Source: Bacteroidota bacterium (GTDB lineage: Bacteria > Bacteroidota > Bacteroidia > Chitinophagales > JADIYW01). Taken from it: DNA of 64,000 nt. The stretch spans positions 405,923-469,922 of the forward strand of contig CAUJCO010000013.1 in assembly GCA_963169645.1 (NCBI GenBank), in the 5' to 3' direction. Shown here in pieces: positions 27,562 through 37,577 of the stretch. The position numbers and the translations under genes are program-made. The notes under the pieces were generated by a model, which was not told the origin of the DNA, did not search any database, and saw nothing but the letters and a program-made list of their open reading frames with translations. Numbering within the stretch: position 1 is the first letter of the stretch; each line of letters opens with the position of its first letter.

Positions 27562-28263
27562 CTATGCACATAAAGTAGTTAACGCTACTTGCACCATGGC
27601 ATCAAACGTATTTTGTCGCTCTTGAGCAGAAGTACTTTCTCCTGTAACCAAACTGTCACTTATTGTTAAAAGTGACAGCGCCTGCACGCTATATTTTGCT
27701 GCTAAACTATACAATGCATTTGCTTCCATTTCTACACACAAAACTCCGTATTCCATCCATTTTTTATGATAATCCGCATCGGCATAAAATTCATCTGCAG
27801 ACAATACGTTTCCTGCTTTAAATGGAATATTTAATTGAGTAGCTGCTTGATGTGCTTTTAGCAATAAATCAAAATTGGCACATGGAGCAAAATCACATTG
27901 ATTGAATTTATTTTTATTTATAGATGAAGTTGTACTGGCAGATATGGCGGCTACTAAATCACGAATCTGTATTTCATTCTGTAATGAACCCGCCGTTCCA
28001 ATACGTATAAGCTTTTTTACTTCGTATTCTGTTATTAATTCATTTACATAGATGGAAATAGATGGCATTCCCATTCCGGTTCCTTGAACAGAAATTCGCT
28101 TTCCATTATAATATCCGGTATAACCAAGCATTCCTCGAACTTCGTTGTAGCACGTAACATCTTTCAAAAATGTTTCGGCCACATGTTTAGCCCTTAACGG
28201 ATCGCCGGGTAGTAAAATATGCTCCGCTATTGCTCCTTTTTTTGCTCCGATATGTAAACTCAT
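27562..28263 (-). CDS. deoD: Purine nucleoside phosphorylase, DeoD type
   Basis: A 233-residue enzyme that cleaves purine (deoxy)nucleosides with phosphate to the free base and (deoxy)ribose 1-phosphate. Motifs are [12 protein letters not shown] (phosphate and nucleoside site), [20 protein letters not shown] (sugar site) and SDSL with Asp203 as general acid, matching the hexameric E. coli DeoD. It lies 12 bases after deoC on the same strand. Together they feed deoxyribose from nucleosides into central metabolism. Confidence 0.95.
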   Translation of the reverse strand: MSLHIGAKKGAIAEHILLPGDPLRAKHVAETFLKDVTCYNEVRGMLGYTGYYNGKRISVQGTGMGMPSISIYVNELITEYEVKKLIRIGTAGSLQNEIQIRDLVAAISASTTSSINKNKFNQCDFAPCANFDLLLKAHQAATQLNIPFKAGNVLSADEFYADADYHKKWMEYGVLCVEMEANALYSLAAKYSVQALSLLTISDSLVTGESTSAQERQNTFDAMVQVALTTLCA

Positions 28264-28275
28264 TATAATATTTAT

Positions 28276-28944
28276 TTAGTAAGATTGATTTGTCGAGATT
28301 TGACCATTCACAATTTGAACACCATTACTTGTGCCAATTCGCGTAACGCCCAATTCTATATATTTTAAAGCTGTTTCTGCATCGCGAATACCACCGCTTG
28401 CTTTTATTTGTATGCTATTTTGAGTGATTGATTTTATCAACGCGACATCTTCCAAAGTAGCACCATTTGTTCCAAATCCGGTCGATGTTTTCACAAAATC
28501 GGCCTTCGCTTCTATTATAAGCTCTGTAGCTCTTTTTTTCTCATCATTTGTTAGATAACAAGTTTCAATAATTACTTTTAAAATTTTATTGCCGATAGCA
28601 TTTTTTACAGCAGCAATTTCATCTTTTACAAGTGTATATTTTTTATCTTTTAGCCAAGCAATATTCAGCACCATATCAATTTCATCCGCACCATCTTGCG
28701 TTGCACACTTGGCTTCTTGTACTTTAGAAATCGTTGCTGCCGCACCTAATGGAAAACCAATAACGGAAGCTATTTGAATATTGGAAGTCGCCAACAACAT
28801 TTTACATAAGTTGACATAACAACCATTCACACAAACAGCAAAAAAATTATTTTGTATTGCCTCATTACACAATACTTGTATATCAGATTCAGACGCAGTG
28901 GGCTTTAATAACGTATGGTCTATATAGTTAGAAAGTGGTAACAT
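28276..28944 (-). CDS. deoC: Deoxyribose-phosphate aldolase
   Basis: A 222-residue class I aldolase that splits 2-deoxyribose 5-phosphate into glyceraldehyde 3-phosphate and acetaldehyde. The Schiff-base Lys152 sits in FVKTSTGFG, with Asp90 (EIDMVLNI) and Lys181 (IKASGGIRD) completing the active site. The N-terminus (IDHTLLKPTAS) is typical. It is first gene of a two-gene deoC-deoD unit. No deoxyribose-phosphate mutase (deoB) is adjacent. Confidence 0.96.
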   Translation of the reverse strand: MLPLSNYIDHTLLKPTASESDIQVLCNEAIQNNFFAVCVNGCYVNLCKMLLATSNIQIASVIGFPLGAAATISKVQEAKCATQDGADEIDMVLNIAWLKDKKYTLVKDEIAAVKNAIGNKILKVIIETCYLTNDEKKRATELIIEAKADFVKTSTGFGTNGATLEDVALIKSITQNSIQIKASGGIRDAETALKYIELGVTRIGTSNGVQIVNGQISTNQSY

Positions 28945-29015
28945 ATCCTACAAAATAACAAAAAATTACAACTATAAAATAGGAAGAAAATCATGCTTAT
29001 TGTTAATTTTATGCC

Positions 29016-30611
29016 ATGGCAGATATACTTATTATTGGTTCAGGAATTGCCGGATTAAGTTTAGCACTCAAAACAGCAGAGAAGTTTCCAGAGAAAAAAA
29101 TACTCGTGCTAACTAAAGCAAATGAAGATGACAGCAACACACAATATGCACAAGGTGGCATTGCGGTAGTAACCGATTTCCAAAAAGATACTTTTGAGAA
29201 ACATATAGAGGATACACTCATTGCTGGCGATGGATTATGCAATGAAAAAATTGTGGACATTGTTATCCGTGAAGGCAGACAACGTGTGGATGAATTAATT
29301 AACTGGGGAACTAACTTTGACAAAGGAGATGAAGGGAATTATAAATTAGGAAAAGAAGGTGGTCATTCCGAATTCAGAGTTTTACATCACAAAGACATTA
29401 CCGGCTGGGAAATTGAGCGTGCTTTGTTAGAGAAAGTACATCAAACTAAAAACATAGAAATATCACAACACCACTTTGTCATAGATTTACTGACACAACA
29501 TCATCTCGGACGCATTATTACTCGTGTTACGGAAGATATCCAATGTTATGGTGTGTATGTTTTGAATTTAAAAACCAACCAAATCGAAAAAATTGAAAGC
29601 AAAATAGTCGTGTTGGCAACAGGCGGATTTGGACAAATTTACCGAGCAACGACCAACCCAAGCATTGCCACCGGTGACGGGATTGCGATGGTTTACCGTG
29701 CAAAAGGCAGAGTAGCCAACTTAGAATTTGTACAGTTTCATCCAACAGCATTATATGAGCCGGGTGTAAGTCCTAATTTTTTAATTACAGAAGCTGTTCG
29801 GGGTGATGGTGCTATTTTACGCACTAAAAATGGAAGCGACTTAATGGCAAACTATGACGCTCGTGGCTCCTTAGCACCAAGAGATATTGTTGCCAGAGCT
29901 ATTGACAACGAAATGAAAAAAAGTGGTGAGGACCACATGTATTTAGATTGTCGTCATATGGACAAAGAAAATTTCTTACATCATTTTCCAAATATCTATG
30001 AAAAATGTAAATCCGTAGGAATAGATGTTTTTAAAGATATGATTCCGGTGGTACCGGCTGCACATTATGCGTGCGGCGGAATTAATGTAGATGCACATGG
30101 TAGAACATCTATAAAAAACCTTTATGCATGTGGCGAATGCAGCAATACCGGCTTACATGGAGCCAATCGTTTAGCAAGTAATTCACTTTTAGAAGCCATC
30201 GTATTTTCACATCGAATTTTTGAAGATATCTGCAAAGCGTTACCTACTATAGAATTTCCGAACGAACAATTCCCGGAATGGAATGCAGACGGCACCAGCG
30301 ACCCAAAAGAAATGGTTATCATTACCCAAAGCATCAAAGAATTAAAAGATATTATGAGTAGTTACGTTGGCATCGTGCGAAACAATGCTCGTTTAAGACG
30401 TGCTCAAGAACGTTTATATCTTTTATTTAAAGATACAGAAGAATTATACGAAACTACAACGATTTCACCTCAACTGCTTGAATTGAGAAATATGATAACC
30501 ATTGGATATCTAATTACTCGAAGTGCTAAACTCCGCAAAGAAAGCCGAGGATTACATTATACAACCGATTATCCGGAACATGCTCGGGTAGCAGAAGGTA
30601 CCATGTTGTAA
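29016..30611 (+). CDS. nadB: L-aspartate oxidase
   Basis: A 531-residue flavoprotein that oxidises L-aspartate to iminoaspartate, the first step of de novo NAD synthesis. The FAD dinucleotide motif is GSGIAGLSLALKTAE (8-22). The succinate-dehydrogenase-like active-site region includes GGHSEFRVLHHKD, RGSLAPRDIVARAI and HYACGGINVDAHGRTS, and TGLHGANRLASNSLLEA is the signature near the end. It is a single gene; nadA and nadC are not nearby. Confidence 0.96.
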   Translation: MADILIIGSGIAGLSLALKTAEKFPEKKILVLTKANEDDSNTQYAQGGIAVVTDFQKDTFEKHIEDTLIAGDGLCNEKIVDIVIREGRQRVDELINWGTNFDKGDEGNYKLGKEGGHSEFRVLHHKDITGWEIERALLEKVHQTKNIEISQHHFVIDLLTQHHLGRIITRVTEDIQCYGVYVLNLKTNQIEKIESKIVVLATGGFGQIYRATTNPSIATGDGIAMVYRAKGRVANLEFVQFHPTALYEPGVSPNFLITEAVRGDGAILRTKNGSDLMANYDARGSLAPRDIVARAIDNEMKKSGEDHMYLDCRHMDKENFLHHFPNIYEKCKSVGIDVFKDMIPVVPAAHYACGGINVDAHGRTSIKNLYACGECSNTGLHGANRLASNSLLEAIVFSHRIFEDICKALPTIEFPNEQFPEWNADGTSDPKEMVIITQSIKELKDIMSSYVGIVRNNARLRRAQERLYLLFKDTEELYETTTISPQLLELRNMITIGYLITRSAKLRKESRGLHYTTDYPEHARVAEGTML

Positions 30612-30738
30612 TAAAATCATGTTGATGTAAATTAACCCGCACAACGCGTTAAATTATTTTTTCGATTCCAACTTTTGGATATCCTAAAATGTAGGTTATT
30701 ATATCATTACTTGCTTTAATCACAACCTAATTTTTTGC

Positions 30739-30746
30739 TATCTTTG
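30739..30746 (+). promoter_or_regulatory. Putative -7 element of carB (TATCTTTG)
   Basis: Exact TAnnTTTG, 17 bases before the ATG; the predicted leader is only about 10 bases. Confidence 0.48.
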
Positions 30747-30763
30747 TAAAACTTTCCCAAAAA

Positions 30764-33580
30764 ATGCCAAAGGATACATCCATCAAGTCCGTACTGATTA
30801 TAGGCAGCGGACCTATTATTATCGGGCAAGCTTGCGAATTCGACTATTCAGGTTCTCAAGCAGCACGCTCACTAAGAGAAGAAGGAATCGAAGTTTCTCT
30901 GATTAATTCCAATCCGGCAACCATCATGACGGATGAGGTTACGGCAGATCATATTTACCTCAAACCGTTAACCGTAGATTCTATTCTCGAAATTTTAGAA
31001 GAAAGACAAATCGATGCAGTATTGCCAACGATGGGTGGACAAACGGCATTAAATCTTTGCAAAGAAGCTTCTGAAATTGGCATTTGGGAAAAATACAATG
31101 TACGTATTATTGGGGTTGATTTGAATGTTATTGAAACAACAGAAAACCGAGAAGCATTTCGTAAATATTGTGTAGATATGGGCTTAGGCGTTGCTCCTTC
31201 CTATATTGCTAACTCTATGTTAGAAGGGAAAGAAGCCGCTCAAAAAATTGGTTTTCCATTAGTAATTCGACCATCGTACACCTTAGGTGGCACCGGTGGT
31301 GGTTTTGTACATAAACCGGAAGAGTTTGAAGCAGCATTATCGTACGGCTTAAAAGCGTCTCCGGTACACGAAGTTTTGGTAGAAAAAGCAGTTTTGGGAT
31401 GGAAAGAATACGAATTAGAATTACTTCGAGATATAAATGATAGCGTAGTAATTATTTGTACAGTAGAAAACTTGGACCCAATGGGTGTGCATACCGGTGA
31501 TTCCATTACCGTTGCACCGGCAATGACCTTGCCTGATCCGGTTTTCCAAGAAATGAGAAACCAAGCACAAAAACTAATGCGCGGTTTAGGCAGTTTTGCA
31601 GGAGGTTGTAATGTACAGTTTGCCGTTAATCCGGAAACAGAAGAAATAATCGTTATAGAAATTAATCCTCGTGTATCCCGTTCATCTGCTTTGGCATCCA
31701 AAGCAACCGGATATCCAATTGCTAAGATTGCATCCAAATTGGCTATCGGTTATAATTTAGATGAACTTAACAATCAAATTACTAAAACAACTTCTGCTTG
31801 TTTTGAGCCGGCATTAGACTATGTTATCGTAAAAATTCCACGTTGGAATTTTGATAAATTCTATGGTTGTGATGCAACTTTAGGTTTACAAATGAAAGCG
31901 GTTGGCGAAGTTATGGGTATTGGTAGAAATTTTGCGGAAGCCTTACAAAAAGCTTGTCAATCTCTTGAAAACAATAAAATAGGTTTGGGTGCAGATGGAA
32001 AAGGATTAGCTAAAACAGAAGAAATTATCGACAGTTTACAACATCCTAGTTGGGATCGAATTTTCAAAATTAAAGATGCCATTTCATTAGGTGTTCCATT
32101 ACATACTATACAAAAACTTACCGGAATCGACAATTGGTTTTTAATGCAAATCCAAGATTTGGTAAAATTGGAAAAAGAAATCCAAAAATATACATTAGAT
32201 ACACTTCCAAAAGATATCTTAGTAAGAGCAAAAAAGAAAGGCTATTCCGATGAACAATTGGGCTTTTTATTAGGACGAATTTCGCCGGATGATGTTTACG
32301 AAAAAAGAAAAGCATTAGGTGTAAAGCGTGTATATAAAATGGTAGATACGTGTGCCGCAGAATTTGAAGCAAAAACACCTTATTATTATTCTGCTTTTGA
32401 TGAAGAAAACGAAAGCAAACGCTCCGACAAAAAGAAAATTATTGTATTAGGTGCCGGACCAAATAGAATCGGGCAAGGCATCGAGTTTGATTATTGCTGC
32501 GTACACGGACTTTTAGCTATCAAAGAAGTTGGCTACGAAGCCATCATGATTAACTGTAATCCGGAAACCGTATCCACAGACTTTGATATCGCCGACAAAT
32601 TATATTTTGAGCCGGTATATTGGGAACACCTTTGGGAATTAATTGAACATGAGCAACCGGAAGGTGTGATTGTGCAGTTAGGTGGACAAACCGCCTTAAA
32701 ACTCTCTAAGAAATTAAGTGAAAGAGGTATCAAAATAATTGGTTCTTCGTTTGAGAGTATGGATTTAGCAGAAGACAGAGGTCGTTTCTCTGATTTATTA
32801 AAAGAATTAGAAATTCCGTATCCGGATTATGGAACGGCTACCGATGCCGATGAAGCATTAGCTGTTGCGAATAAAGTAGGCTATCCGGTATTGGTTCGTC
32901 CAAGCTATGTTTTAGGTGGACAAAGAATGCGAATTGTAATTAACGATCAAGAATGCGAAACATCTGTCATTAATTTATTAAAAGATATTCCGGATAATAT
33001 TATCCTCATCGACCATTTCTTAGACAGAGCCAAAGAAGCAGAAATAGATGCTATTTATGATGGTGAAACGGTACAAATAATGGGTGTAATGGAACACATT
33101 GAGCCGGCCGGAATTCATAGTGGCGATAGCAATAGTGTATTACCTCCGTATAGCTTAGGTGCCATCGTTATTGAAACGATGAAACATTACACAGAGAAAT
33201 TATGCCGAGCATTAGATATTCGTGGATTAATCAACATACAATTTGCAATAAAAGGTGAAAAAGTATATGTAATCGAAGCCAATCCGAGAGCATCCAGAAC
33301 AACACCATTTATTTGCAAAGCCTACCAAATACCTTATTTAAATGTAGCAACGAAAGTAATGTTGGGAACACATACATTGAAAGATTTTTCTTTCCAAGAA
33401 AAATTAACCGGATATGCTATTAAAGAACCTGTTTTCTCATTTGACAAATTCCCAAATGTCAATAAAGAATTGGGACCGGAAATGAAATCTACCGGCGAAG
33501 CCATTTACTTTATCAAAGATTTGTTTGACCCATATTTCAGACAATTATACAAAGATAAAAGCATGTTCTTAAGCCGATAA
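30764..33580 (+). CDS. carB: Carbamoyl-phosphate synthase large subunit, without MGS domain
   Basis: CarB makes carbamoyl phosphate from ammonia (delivered by CarA), bicarbonate and two ATP, for pyrimidine and arginine synthesis. The 938-residue chain has the two homologous ATP-grasp halves: GSGPIIIGQACEFDYSG opens the first and GAGPNRIGQGIEFDYCC the second, with RPSYTLGGTGGG and RPSYVLGGQRM as the phosphate loops. It ends at about the position where the C-terminal MGS-like allosteric domain begins in E. coli (1073 residues), so this regulatory domain is absent. carA is not adjacent. A terminator follows. Confidence 0.96.
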   Translation: MPKDTSIKSVLIIGSGPIIIGQACEFDYSGSQAARSLREEGIEVSLINSNPATIMTDEVTADHIYLKPLTVDSILEILEERQIDAVLPTMGGQTALNLCKEASEIGIWEKYNVRIIGVDLNVIETTENREAFRKYCVDMGLGVAPSYIANSMLEGKEAAQKIGFPLVIRPSYTLGGTGGGFVHKPEEFEAALSYGLKASPVHEVLVEKAVLGWKEYELELLRDINDSVVIICTVENLDPMGVHTGDSITVAPAMTLPDPVFQEMRNQAQKLMRGLGSFAGGCNVQFAVNPETEEIIVIEINPRVSRSSALASKATGYPIAKIASKLAIGYNLDELNNQITKTTSACFEPALDYVIVKIPRWNFDKFYGCDATLGLQMKAVGEVMGIGRNFAEALQKACQSLENNKIGLGADGKGLAKTEEIIDSLQHPSWDRIFKIKDAISLGVPLHTIQKLTGIDNWFLMQIQDLVKLEKEIQKYTLDTLPKDILVRAKKKGYSDEQLGFLLGRISPDDVYEKRKALGVKRVYKMVDTCAAEFEAKTPYYYSAFDEENESKRSDKKKIIVLGAGPNRIGQGIEFDYCCVHGLLAIKEVGYEAIMINCNPETVSTDFDIADKLYFEPVYWEHLWELIEHEQPEGVIVQLGGQTALKLSKKLSERGIKIIGSSFESMDLAEDRGRFSDLLKELEIPYPDYGTATDADEALAVANKVGYPVLVRPSYVLGGQRMRIVINDQECETSVINLLKDIPDNIILIDHFLDRAKEAEIDAIYDGETVQIMGVMEHIEPAGIHSGDSNSVLPPYSLGAIVIETMKHYTEKLCRALDIRGLINIQFAIKGEKVYVIEANPRASRTTPFICKAYQIPYLNVATKVMLGTHTLKDFSFQEKLTGYAIKEPVFSFDKFPNVNKELGPEMKSTGEAIYFIKDLFDPYFRQLYKDKSMFLSR

Positions 33581-33599
33581 GTATTGGTAAAATAGAATA

Positions 33600-33630
33600 A
33601 AATAGGTTGGCGAATTGCCAACCTATTTTC
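33600..33630 (+). terminator. Intrinsic terminator of carB
   Basis: Thirteen-bp arms (AAAATAGGTTGGC / GCCAACCTATTTT) with a GAATT loop, 19 bases after the carB stop. The T-run is part of the stem, so efficiency is uncertain. Confidence 0.75.
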
Positions 33631-33714
33631 GTATATAGAAGACGGATTTATTTGTCTTTCTCTATCTCTCAGTGCCGCACCAATCGATAGAAATAGAATT
33701 TAGCAACATCCTAT

Positions 33715-34899
33715 TTATCCGTAAAAACTGCTTTTGTATGGATAACGTTTGTGGTACATATCTTGTACCATCAAAATTAATGTATTGCGTAATTCCTCGA
33801 TGTTTTCTTTGTTAGTAGCAGAAATAAACACACAATTACAATTCATCCATGCACGCATACTTTTCTCAAAATCTTCTGAGAGATCCTTTTTAACGTCATC
33901 CGGCAGGAACTTATCAAAATGTTTTGCTCGATACAAATCCATTTTATTAAACACTACTAAACGAGGTTGTTTAGTAACACTTAAATCCGATAACGTTTCA
34001 TTCACTACATTGATGTGATCTCTAAAATTTTCGTGCGAAGCATCTACCACATGTACAATAATATCGGATTCTTTAGTTTCGTCCAAGGTTGATTTAAAAC
34101 TTTCTACTAAATGATGCGGTAACTTCCGAATAAAACCAACGGTATCACTCAATAAAAAAGCAATATTTTCTATTACTACTTTGCGAACTGTTGTATCTAA
34201 TGTGGCAAATAATTTATTTTCAGCCAACACTTCACTTTTACTCATTAAATTCATAATGGTAGATTTTCCAACATTGGTATATCCTACTAATGCCACACGA
34301 ATAAGCTCACCGCGTGTTTTACGTCGAGTTTGTTCTTGTTTATCTAAAATCTCCAATTCATTTTTGAGCTTGGCAATTTTATCGTTAATAACGCGTCGGT
34401 CAGTTTCTATTTCTTTTTCACCCGGACCACGCATACCAATACCACCGCGTTGGCGTTCTAAGTGTGTCCATAACCCTTTTAACCGTGGTAACAGATATTG
34501 CATTTGTGCCAACTCTACTTGTGTGCGAGCTTGTGCTGTTTGAGCACGCATGGCAAAAATATCCAAGATTAAACTTGTGCGATCTAATATTTTACACTTT
34601 AGTTCGGTTTCTAAATTGCGTTGTTGTGCCGGCGAAATCTCATCATCAATAATCACGGTATTGACATTGGCATACTCAATATATGTTTTGATTTCTTCTA
34701 ACTTACCGGAACCTACAAAATAGCGAACATCCGGATGTTTTAGTTTTTGAGTAAACTTTTTAAGTGTAGCAGCACCGGCCGTTTCTGCCAAAAATGCCAA
34801 TTCGTCTAAATATTCTTCTACTTGTTCGGCAGTTTGATTATCTCGGATAACACCAACCAAAACGGCTCTTTCTTCAATATGTACTTTTACTTCGTGCAA
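33715..34899 (-). CDS. hflX: Ribosome-associated GTPase HflX
   Basis: A 394-residue GTPase of the Obg-HflX class, which splits stalled or hibernating 70S ribosomes. The N-terminal HflX domain contains FVGSGKLEEI and VIIDDEISPAQQRNLE, and a GTP-binding domain follows with P-loop GYTNVGKST, DTVGF and NKMD. The LERQRGGIGMRGPGE linker is diagnostic. The only start consistent with the promoter-like TATCTTTG at 34917-34924 is a TTG at base 34899, giving a leader of about 10 bases. Monocistronic. Confidence 0.95.
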   Translation of the reverse strand: MHEVKVHIEERAVLVGVIRDNQTAEQVEEYLDELAFLAETAGAATLKKFTQKLKHPDVRYFVGSGKLEEIKTYIEYANVNTVIIDDEISPAQQRNLETELKCKILDRTSLILDIFAMRAQTAQARTQVELAQMQYLLPRLKGLWTHLERQRGGIGMRGPGEKEIETDRRVINDKIAKLKNELEILDKQEQTRRKTRGELIRVALVGYTNVGKSTIMNLMSKSEVLAENKLFATLDTTVRKVVIENIAFLLSDTVGFIRKLPHHLVESFKSTLDETKESDIIVHVVDASHENFRDHINVVNETLSDLSVTKQPRLVVFNKMDLYRAKHFDKFLPDDVKKDLSEDFEKSMRAWMNCNCVFISATNKENIEELRNTLILMVQDMYHKRYPYKSSFYG

Positions 34900-34916
34900 A
34901 CAAAAAAATTGAACTA

Positions 34917-34924
34917 CAAAGATA
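34917..34924 (-). promoter_or_regulatory. Putative -7 element of hflX (TATCTTTG)
   Basis: Exact TAnnTTTG on the minus strand, 18 bases upstream of the TTG start. Confidence 0.45.
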
Positions 34925-34931
34925 AACTAAA

Positions 34932-34960
34932 AAAAGCTGTCTAAAAAATAGACAGCTTTT
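34932..34960 (-). terminator. Intrinsic terminator of gltA
   Basis: Twelve-bp arms (AAAAGCTGTCTA / TAGACAGCTTTT) around an A5 loop with a T tract on the minus strand, 22 bases after the gltA stop. It overlaps the region just upstream of the hflX promoter element. Confidence 0.85.
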
Positions 34961-34982
34961 ATATAATCAAAAAAGAATAAAA

Positions 34983-36239
34983 TTATCGTTCACTCACCGC
35001 AACGTACGGACGGAGTGTTGCACCTGTATATATTTGGCGCGGGCGACCAATTGGTTCTTTGTTTTCTTTCATTTCTTTCCATTGAGCAACCCATCCTGGT
35101 AATCTTCCTAATGCAAATAACGTAGTAAATGTATCTGTTGGGAATTCCATTGCTTTATAGATAATTCCTGAATAGAAGTCAACGTTTGGATACAATTTTC
35201 TTGTTACAAAATATTCATCGTGTAAAGCAGCTTGTTCTAATTCTGTTGCGATAGTTAATTTTTTATCTTTCACACCTAAATCGTTCAATACTTCATCACA
35301 AGATTTCTTTATAATACGTGCTCTTGGATCAAAGTTTTTATACACGCGATGCCCGAAGCCCATTAAACGGAAACCGGAATTTTTATCTTTCGCCATTGCC
35401 ACGAATTTAGCGGTATCACCACCATCTTTTTCAATGGCTTCTAATTGCTCCAATACTGCTTGGTTAGCACCACCGTGCAATGGACCCCAAAGTGCACTGA
35501 TGCCGGCACTAATAGATGCATAAATATTTGCATTGGATGAACCAACAATACGAACAGTAGAAGTAGAACAATTTTGTTCGTGGTCTGCGTGTAAGATGAG
35601 TAATTTATCCATTGCATCCACTAATACAGCAGATGCCGGTTTGCCGAATGTCATTTGTAAGAAATTAGAAACGTAATCTGCATTTTTATCATTCGGAATA
35701 AAATCTAAACCTTGTGAGTTTCTAATAACCATTGCTACCAATACCGGAAATTTTGCCAAGATATTGATGATATTTTCTTCGCTCAATTTTGCTCCATCGC
35801 CAAACACTCCGGAAAGTGCAACTGTTACAGCAGCTAATTGTGCCATCGGATGCGTACCTTTTGGCATCGCTTTTAAGATTGCTCCGGTTTCAGCCGGCAC
35901 ATCGGAAGCATCTTTTAATTTTTGATTGAAATCAGCTAACTGTGCAGCTGTTGGTAATTCGCCATACAATAATAAATAGGCAACTTCTGTAAAGTTAGAC
36001 TTCTCTGCTAAATCAGAGATATCGTAACCACGATAACGAAGAATACCTTCTTCGCCATCTAAGAATGTAATTTTACTGGTGGTTGCACCTGTGTTCTTAT
36101 ATCCAAAATCTAATGTTACAAATCCGGTTTCTTCTCGAAGTTTATCAATGTTGATGGCATATTCATTTTCTGTACCAACCAAAACAGGTAACTCTGATGT
36201 TTTACCATTCAGTGTTATGCTTACTTTTTCTGCTGACAT
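34983..36239 (-). CDS. gltA: Citrate synthase (type II)
   Basis: A 418-residue enzyme condensing acetyl-CoA with oxaloacetate to enter the TCA cycle. Active-site motifs are WGPLHGGANQAVLE, GFGHRVYKNFDPRA and VDFYSGI, carrying the two His and the Asp of the family. The N-terminal beta-rich segment (SITLNGKTSELPVLVGTENE without the first residues) marks the hexameric Gram-negative type. It is a single gene with its own terminator; the upstream PstS-like gene ends 83 bases away. Confidence 0.96.
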   Translation of the reverse strand: MSAEKVSITLNGKTSELPVLVGTENEYAINIDKLREETGFVTLDFGYKNTGATTSKITFLDGEEGILRYRGYDISDLAEKSNFTEVAYLLLYGELPTAAQLADFNQKLKDASDVPAETGAILKAMPKGTHPMAQLAAVTVALSGVFGDGAKLSEENIINILAKFPVLVAMVIRNSQGLDFIPNDKNADYVSNFLQMTFGKPASAVLVDAMDKLLILHADHEQNCSTSTVRIVGSSNANIYASISAGISALWGPLHGGANQAVLEQLEAIEKDGGDTAKFVAMAKDKNSGFRLMGFGHRVYKNFDPRARIIKKSCDEVLNDLGVKDKKLTIATELEQAALHDEYFVTRKLYPNVDFYSGIIYKAMEFPTDTFTTLFALGRLPGWVAQWKEMKENKEPIGRPRQIYTGATLRPYVAVSER

Positions 36240-36322
36240 ATCTTTTATATTGTGGCTTAAAAATACAAAAAAGAAAAATGATTAAAAGTTAAGATAATAT
36301 TACTCTACTTTAATATTACTAC

Positions 36323-37234
36323 TTACTTTTCCGGATTAAATTCTTCTGAAACGACAATATCTCGCACCGGCATATTTTTGGGAACTAAACCACTGAGTAG
36401 AATAGCTTTTGATATTTGACGTTTTAAAAGAAAACTTGTAAATCCTTGTATCACCAACTCTGGGCAACTCCCGATATAGATACTTATGGGTCTATCTAAC
36501 GGATATTGTTCGTTGGCAATTGTTTGTTGCGAAATTGCCGTTACTTTATTCTTATAAGAAACAGGTAATATTTTAAAATTAGCACGAATAAATTGTGCTT
36601 TTTGCTCAAACTTATTACTTAAAAGATTAAACGGGATAAAGCCAATTGCATTTTTATTCCGACGTACATATTCAATAACTTCATCGGCGTTTTGCAATAC
36701 GTATGCCTGTTTAAAATCATCCTTAGAAGATTGAGAAATTTGCATCAGCGTACGTGCAATACCGGATTTAGCGTTATCGAAAACAAGTTGAGTTTGTTTA
36801 TTATTTAATAGGCTTTTGGTTTGTTCTATCGTGAAAACGGAATCTACATTTTCTTTATTCGAAATAACGGCAATGGCATCATATGCAAAAGTAATTTTTT
36901 CTAGCTCCACATCTTGAGCAATGGATGCATTATTTATTTCATTTTCATCCAACAATCTACTTATCGCAATAGCTCTGTTTTTTTTAGTTTTAAAACGCTG
37001 GATGGTAATATCTTCCGGTGTATAAATAAAATTGATATGTGCTTTTGGAAAATAATTTTGATAAATAACAACTAATGGCTGCAACACATCTTTCAAATTG
37101 GAATCAGCTTCAATATCTATGCTTCCAACATTCCAATCATTATTAGCTTGTTTGGATGTAGTATTAGATTGGCATGCTAAAAACAACTGAACAATAAGGA
37201 AAATAGATAAGAAAATAATGTACCTGTTTTTCAT
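36323..37234 (-). CDS. PstS-like substrate-binding lipoprotein
   Basis: A 303-residue protein with a lipoprotein signal (LFLAC, Cys21) and the periplasmic phosphate-binding-protein fold (IDIEADSNLKDVLQPLVVIYQNYFP at the start, RRNKNAIGFIPFNLL late). No PstC, PstA or PstB transporter genes are near. The gene follows a 67-residue membrane protein with a 4-base ATGA overlap, and both lie just beyond the TonB-ExbD-ExbD-ExbB operon. From this context I infer a role tied to envelope energisation rather than classical phosphate uptake. The ligand is unknown. Confidence 0.8.
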   Translation of the reverse strand: MKNRYIIFLSIFLIVQLFLACQSNTTSKQANNDWNVGSIDIEADSNLKDVLQPLVVIYQNYFPKAHINFIYTPEDITIQRFKTKKNRAIAISRLLDENEINNASIAQDVELEKITFAYDAIAVISNKENVDSVFTIEQTKSLLNNKQTQLVFDNAKSGIARTLMQISQSSKDDFKQAYVLQNADEVIEYVRRNKNAIGFIPFNLLSNKFEQKAQFIRANFKILPVSYKNKVTAISQQTIANEQYPLDRPISIYIGSCPELVIQGFTSFLLKRQISKAILLSGLVPKNMPVRDIVVSEEFNPEK

Positions 37235-37434
37235 TCTGATTCTTTTAATGCATGGAACGCTCTATACAATCTAAACAAACCATACGCCATTAATAACACG
37301 GCAAATAAGATTTTTGTTGTGCCTTTTAATAAGGCTAATTGCATCGGCAAAGCCATTAACACAATACCTAAGATAATATAGGCAATGGCAATACAAAAAC
37401 GTAAAATAAATGCCGGATTAAAATAAGATTTCAT
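37231..37434 (-). CDS. Small two-helix membrane protein
   Basis: A 67-residue protein with two hydrophobic segments (about 8-28, AFILRFCIAIAYIILGIVLMA, and 36-56, TKILFAVLLMAYGLFRLYRAF) and charged ends, so probably an inner-membrane hairpin. The start codon of the PstS-like gene overlaps its stop (ATGA), showing translational coupling. I do not recognise the family. It lies between the TonB operon terminator and the PstS-like gene. Confidence 0.75.
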   Translation of the reverse strand: MKSYFNPAFILRFCIAIAYIILGIVLMALPMQLALLKGTTKILFAVLLMAYGLFRLYRAFHALKESE

Positions 37435-37532
37435 GGTATAAAATTACACAATCTTATTTGTTATAAAGGAACAAATGTATTGATGTAAAAAGGAATTTAA
37501 GAATTTATATTTCTGAAGTAAAGAGCAAAAAA

Positions 37533-37556
37533 AATAGCCTCAAAAAAGAGGCTATT
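37533..37556 (-). terminator. Intrinsic terminator of the exbB-exbD-exbD-tonB operon
   Basis: Nine-bp arms (AATAGCCTC / GAGGCTATT) with an A6 loop and a T tract on the minus strand, 21 bases after the tonB stop. Confidence 0.85.
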
Positions 37557-37577
37557 ATCATTTGAAAAAAAGATTTA

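Noticed and set aside
30631..30655. Possible hairpin between nadB and carB
   Set aside because: The arms pair only with mismatches in the middle, so it is not a convincing terminator.
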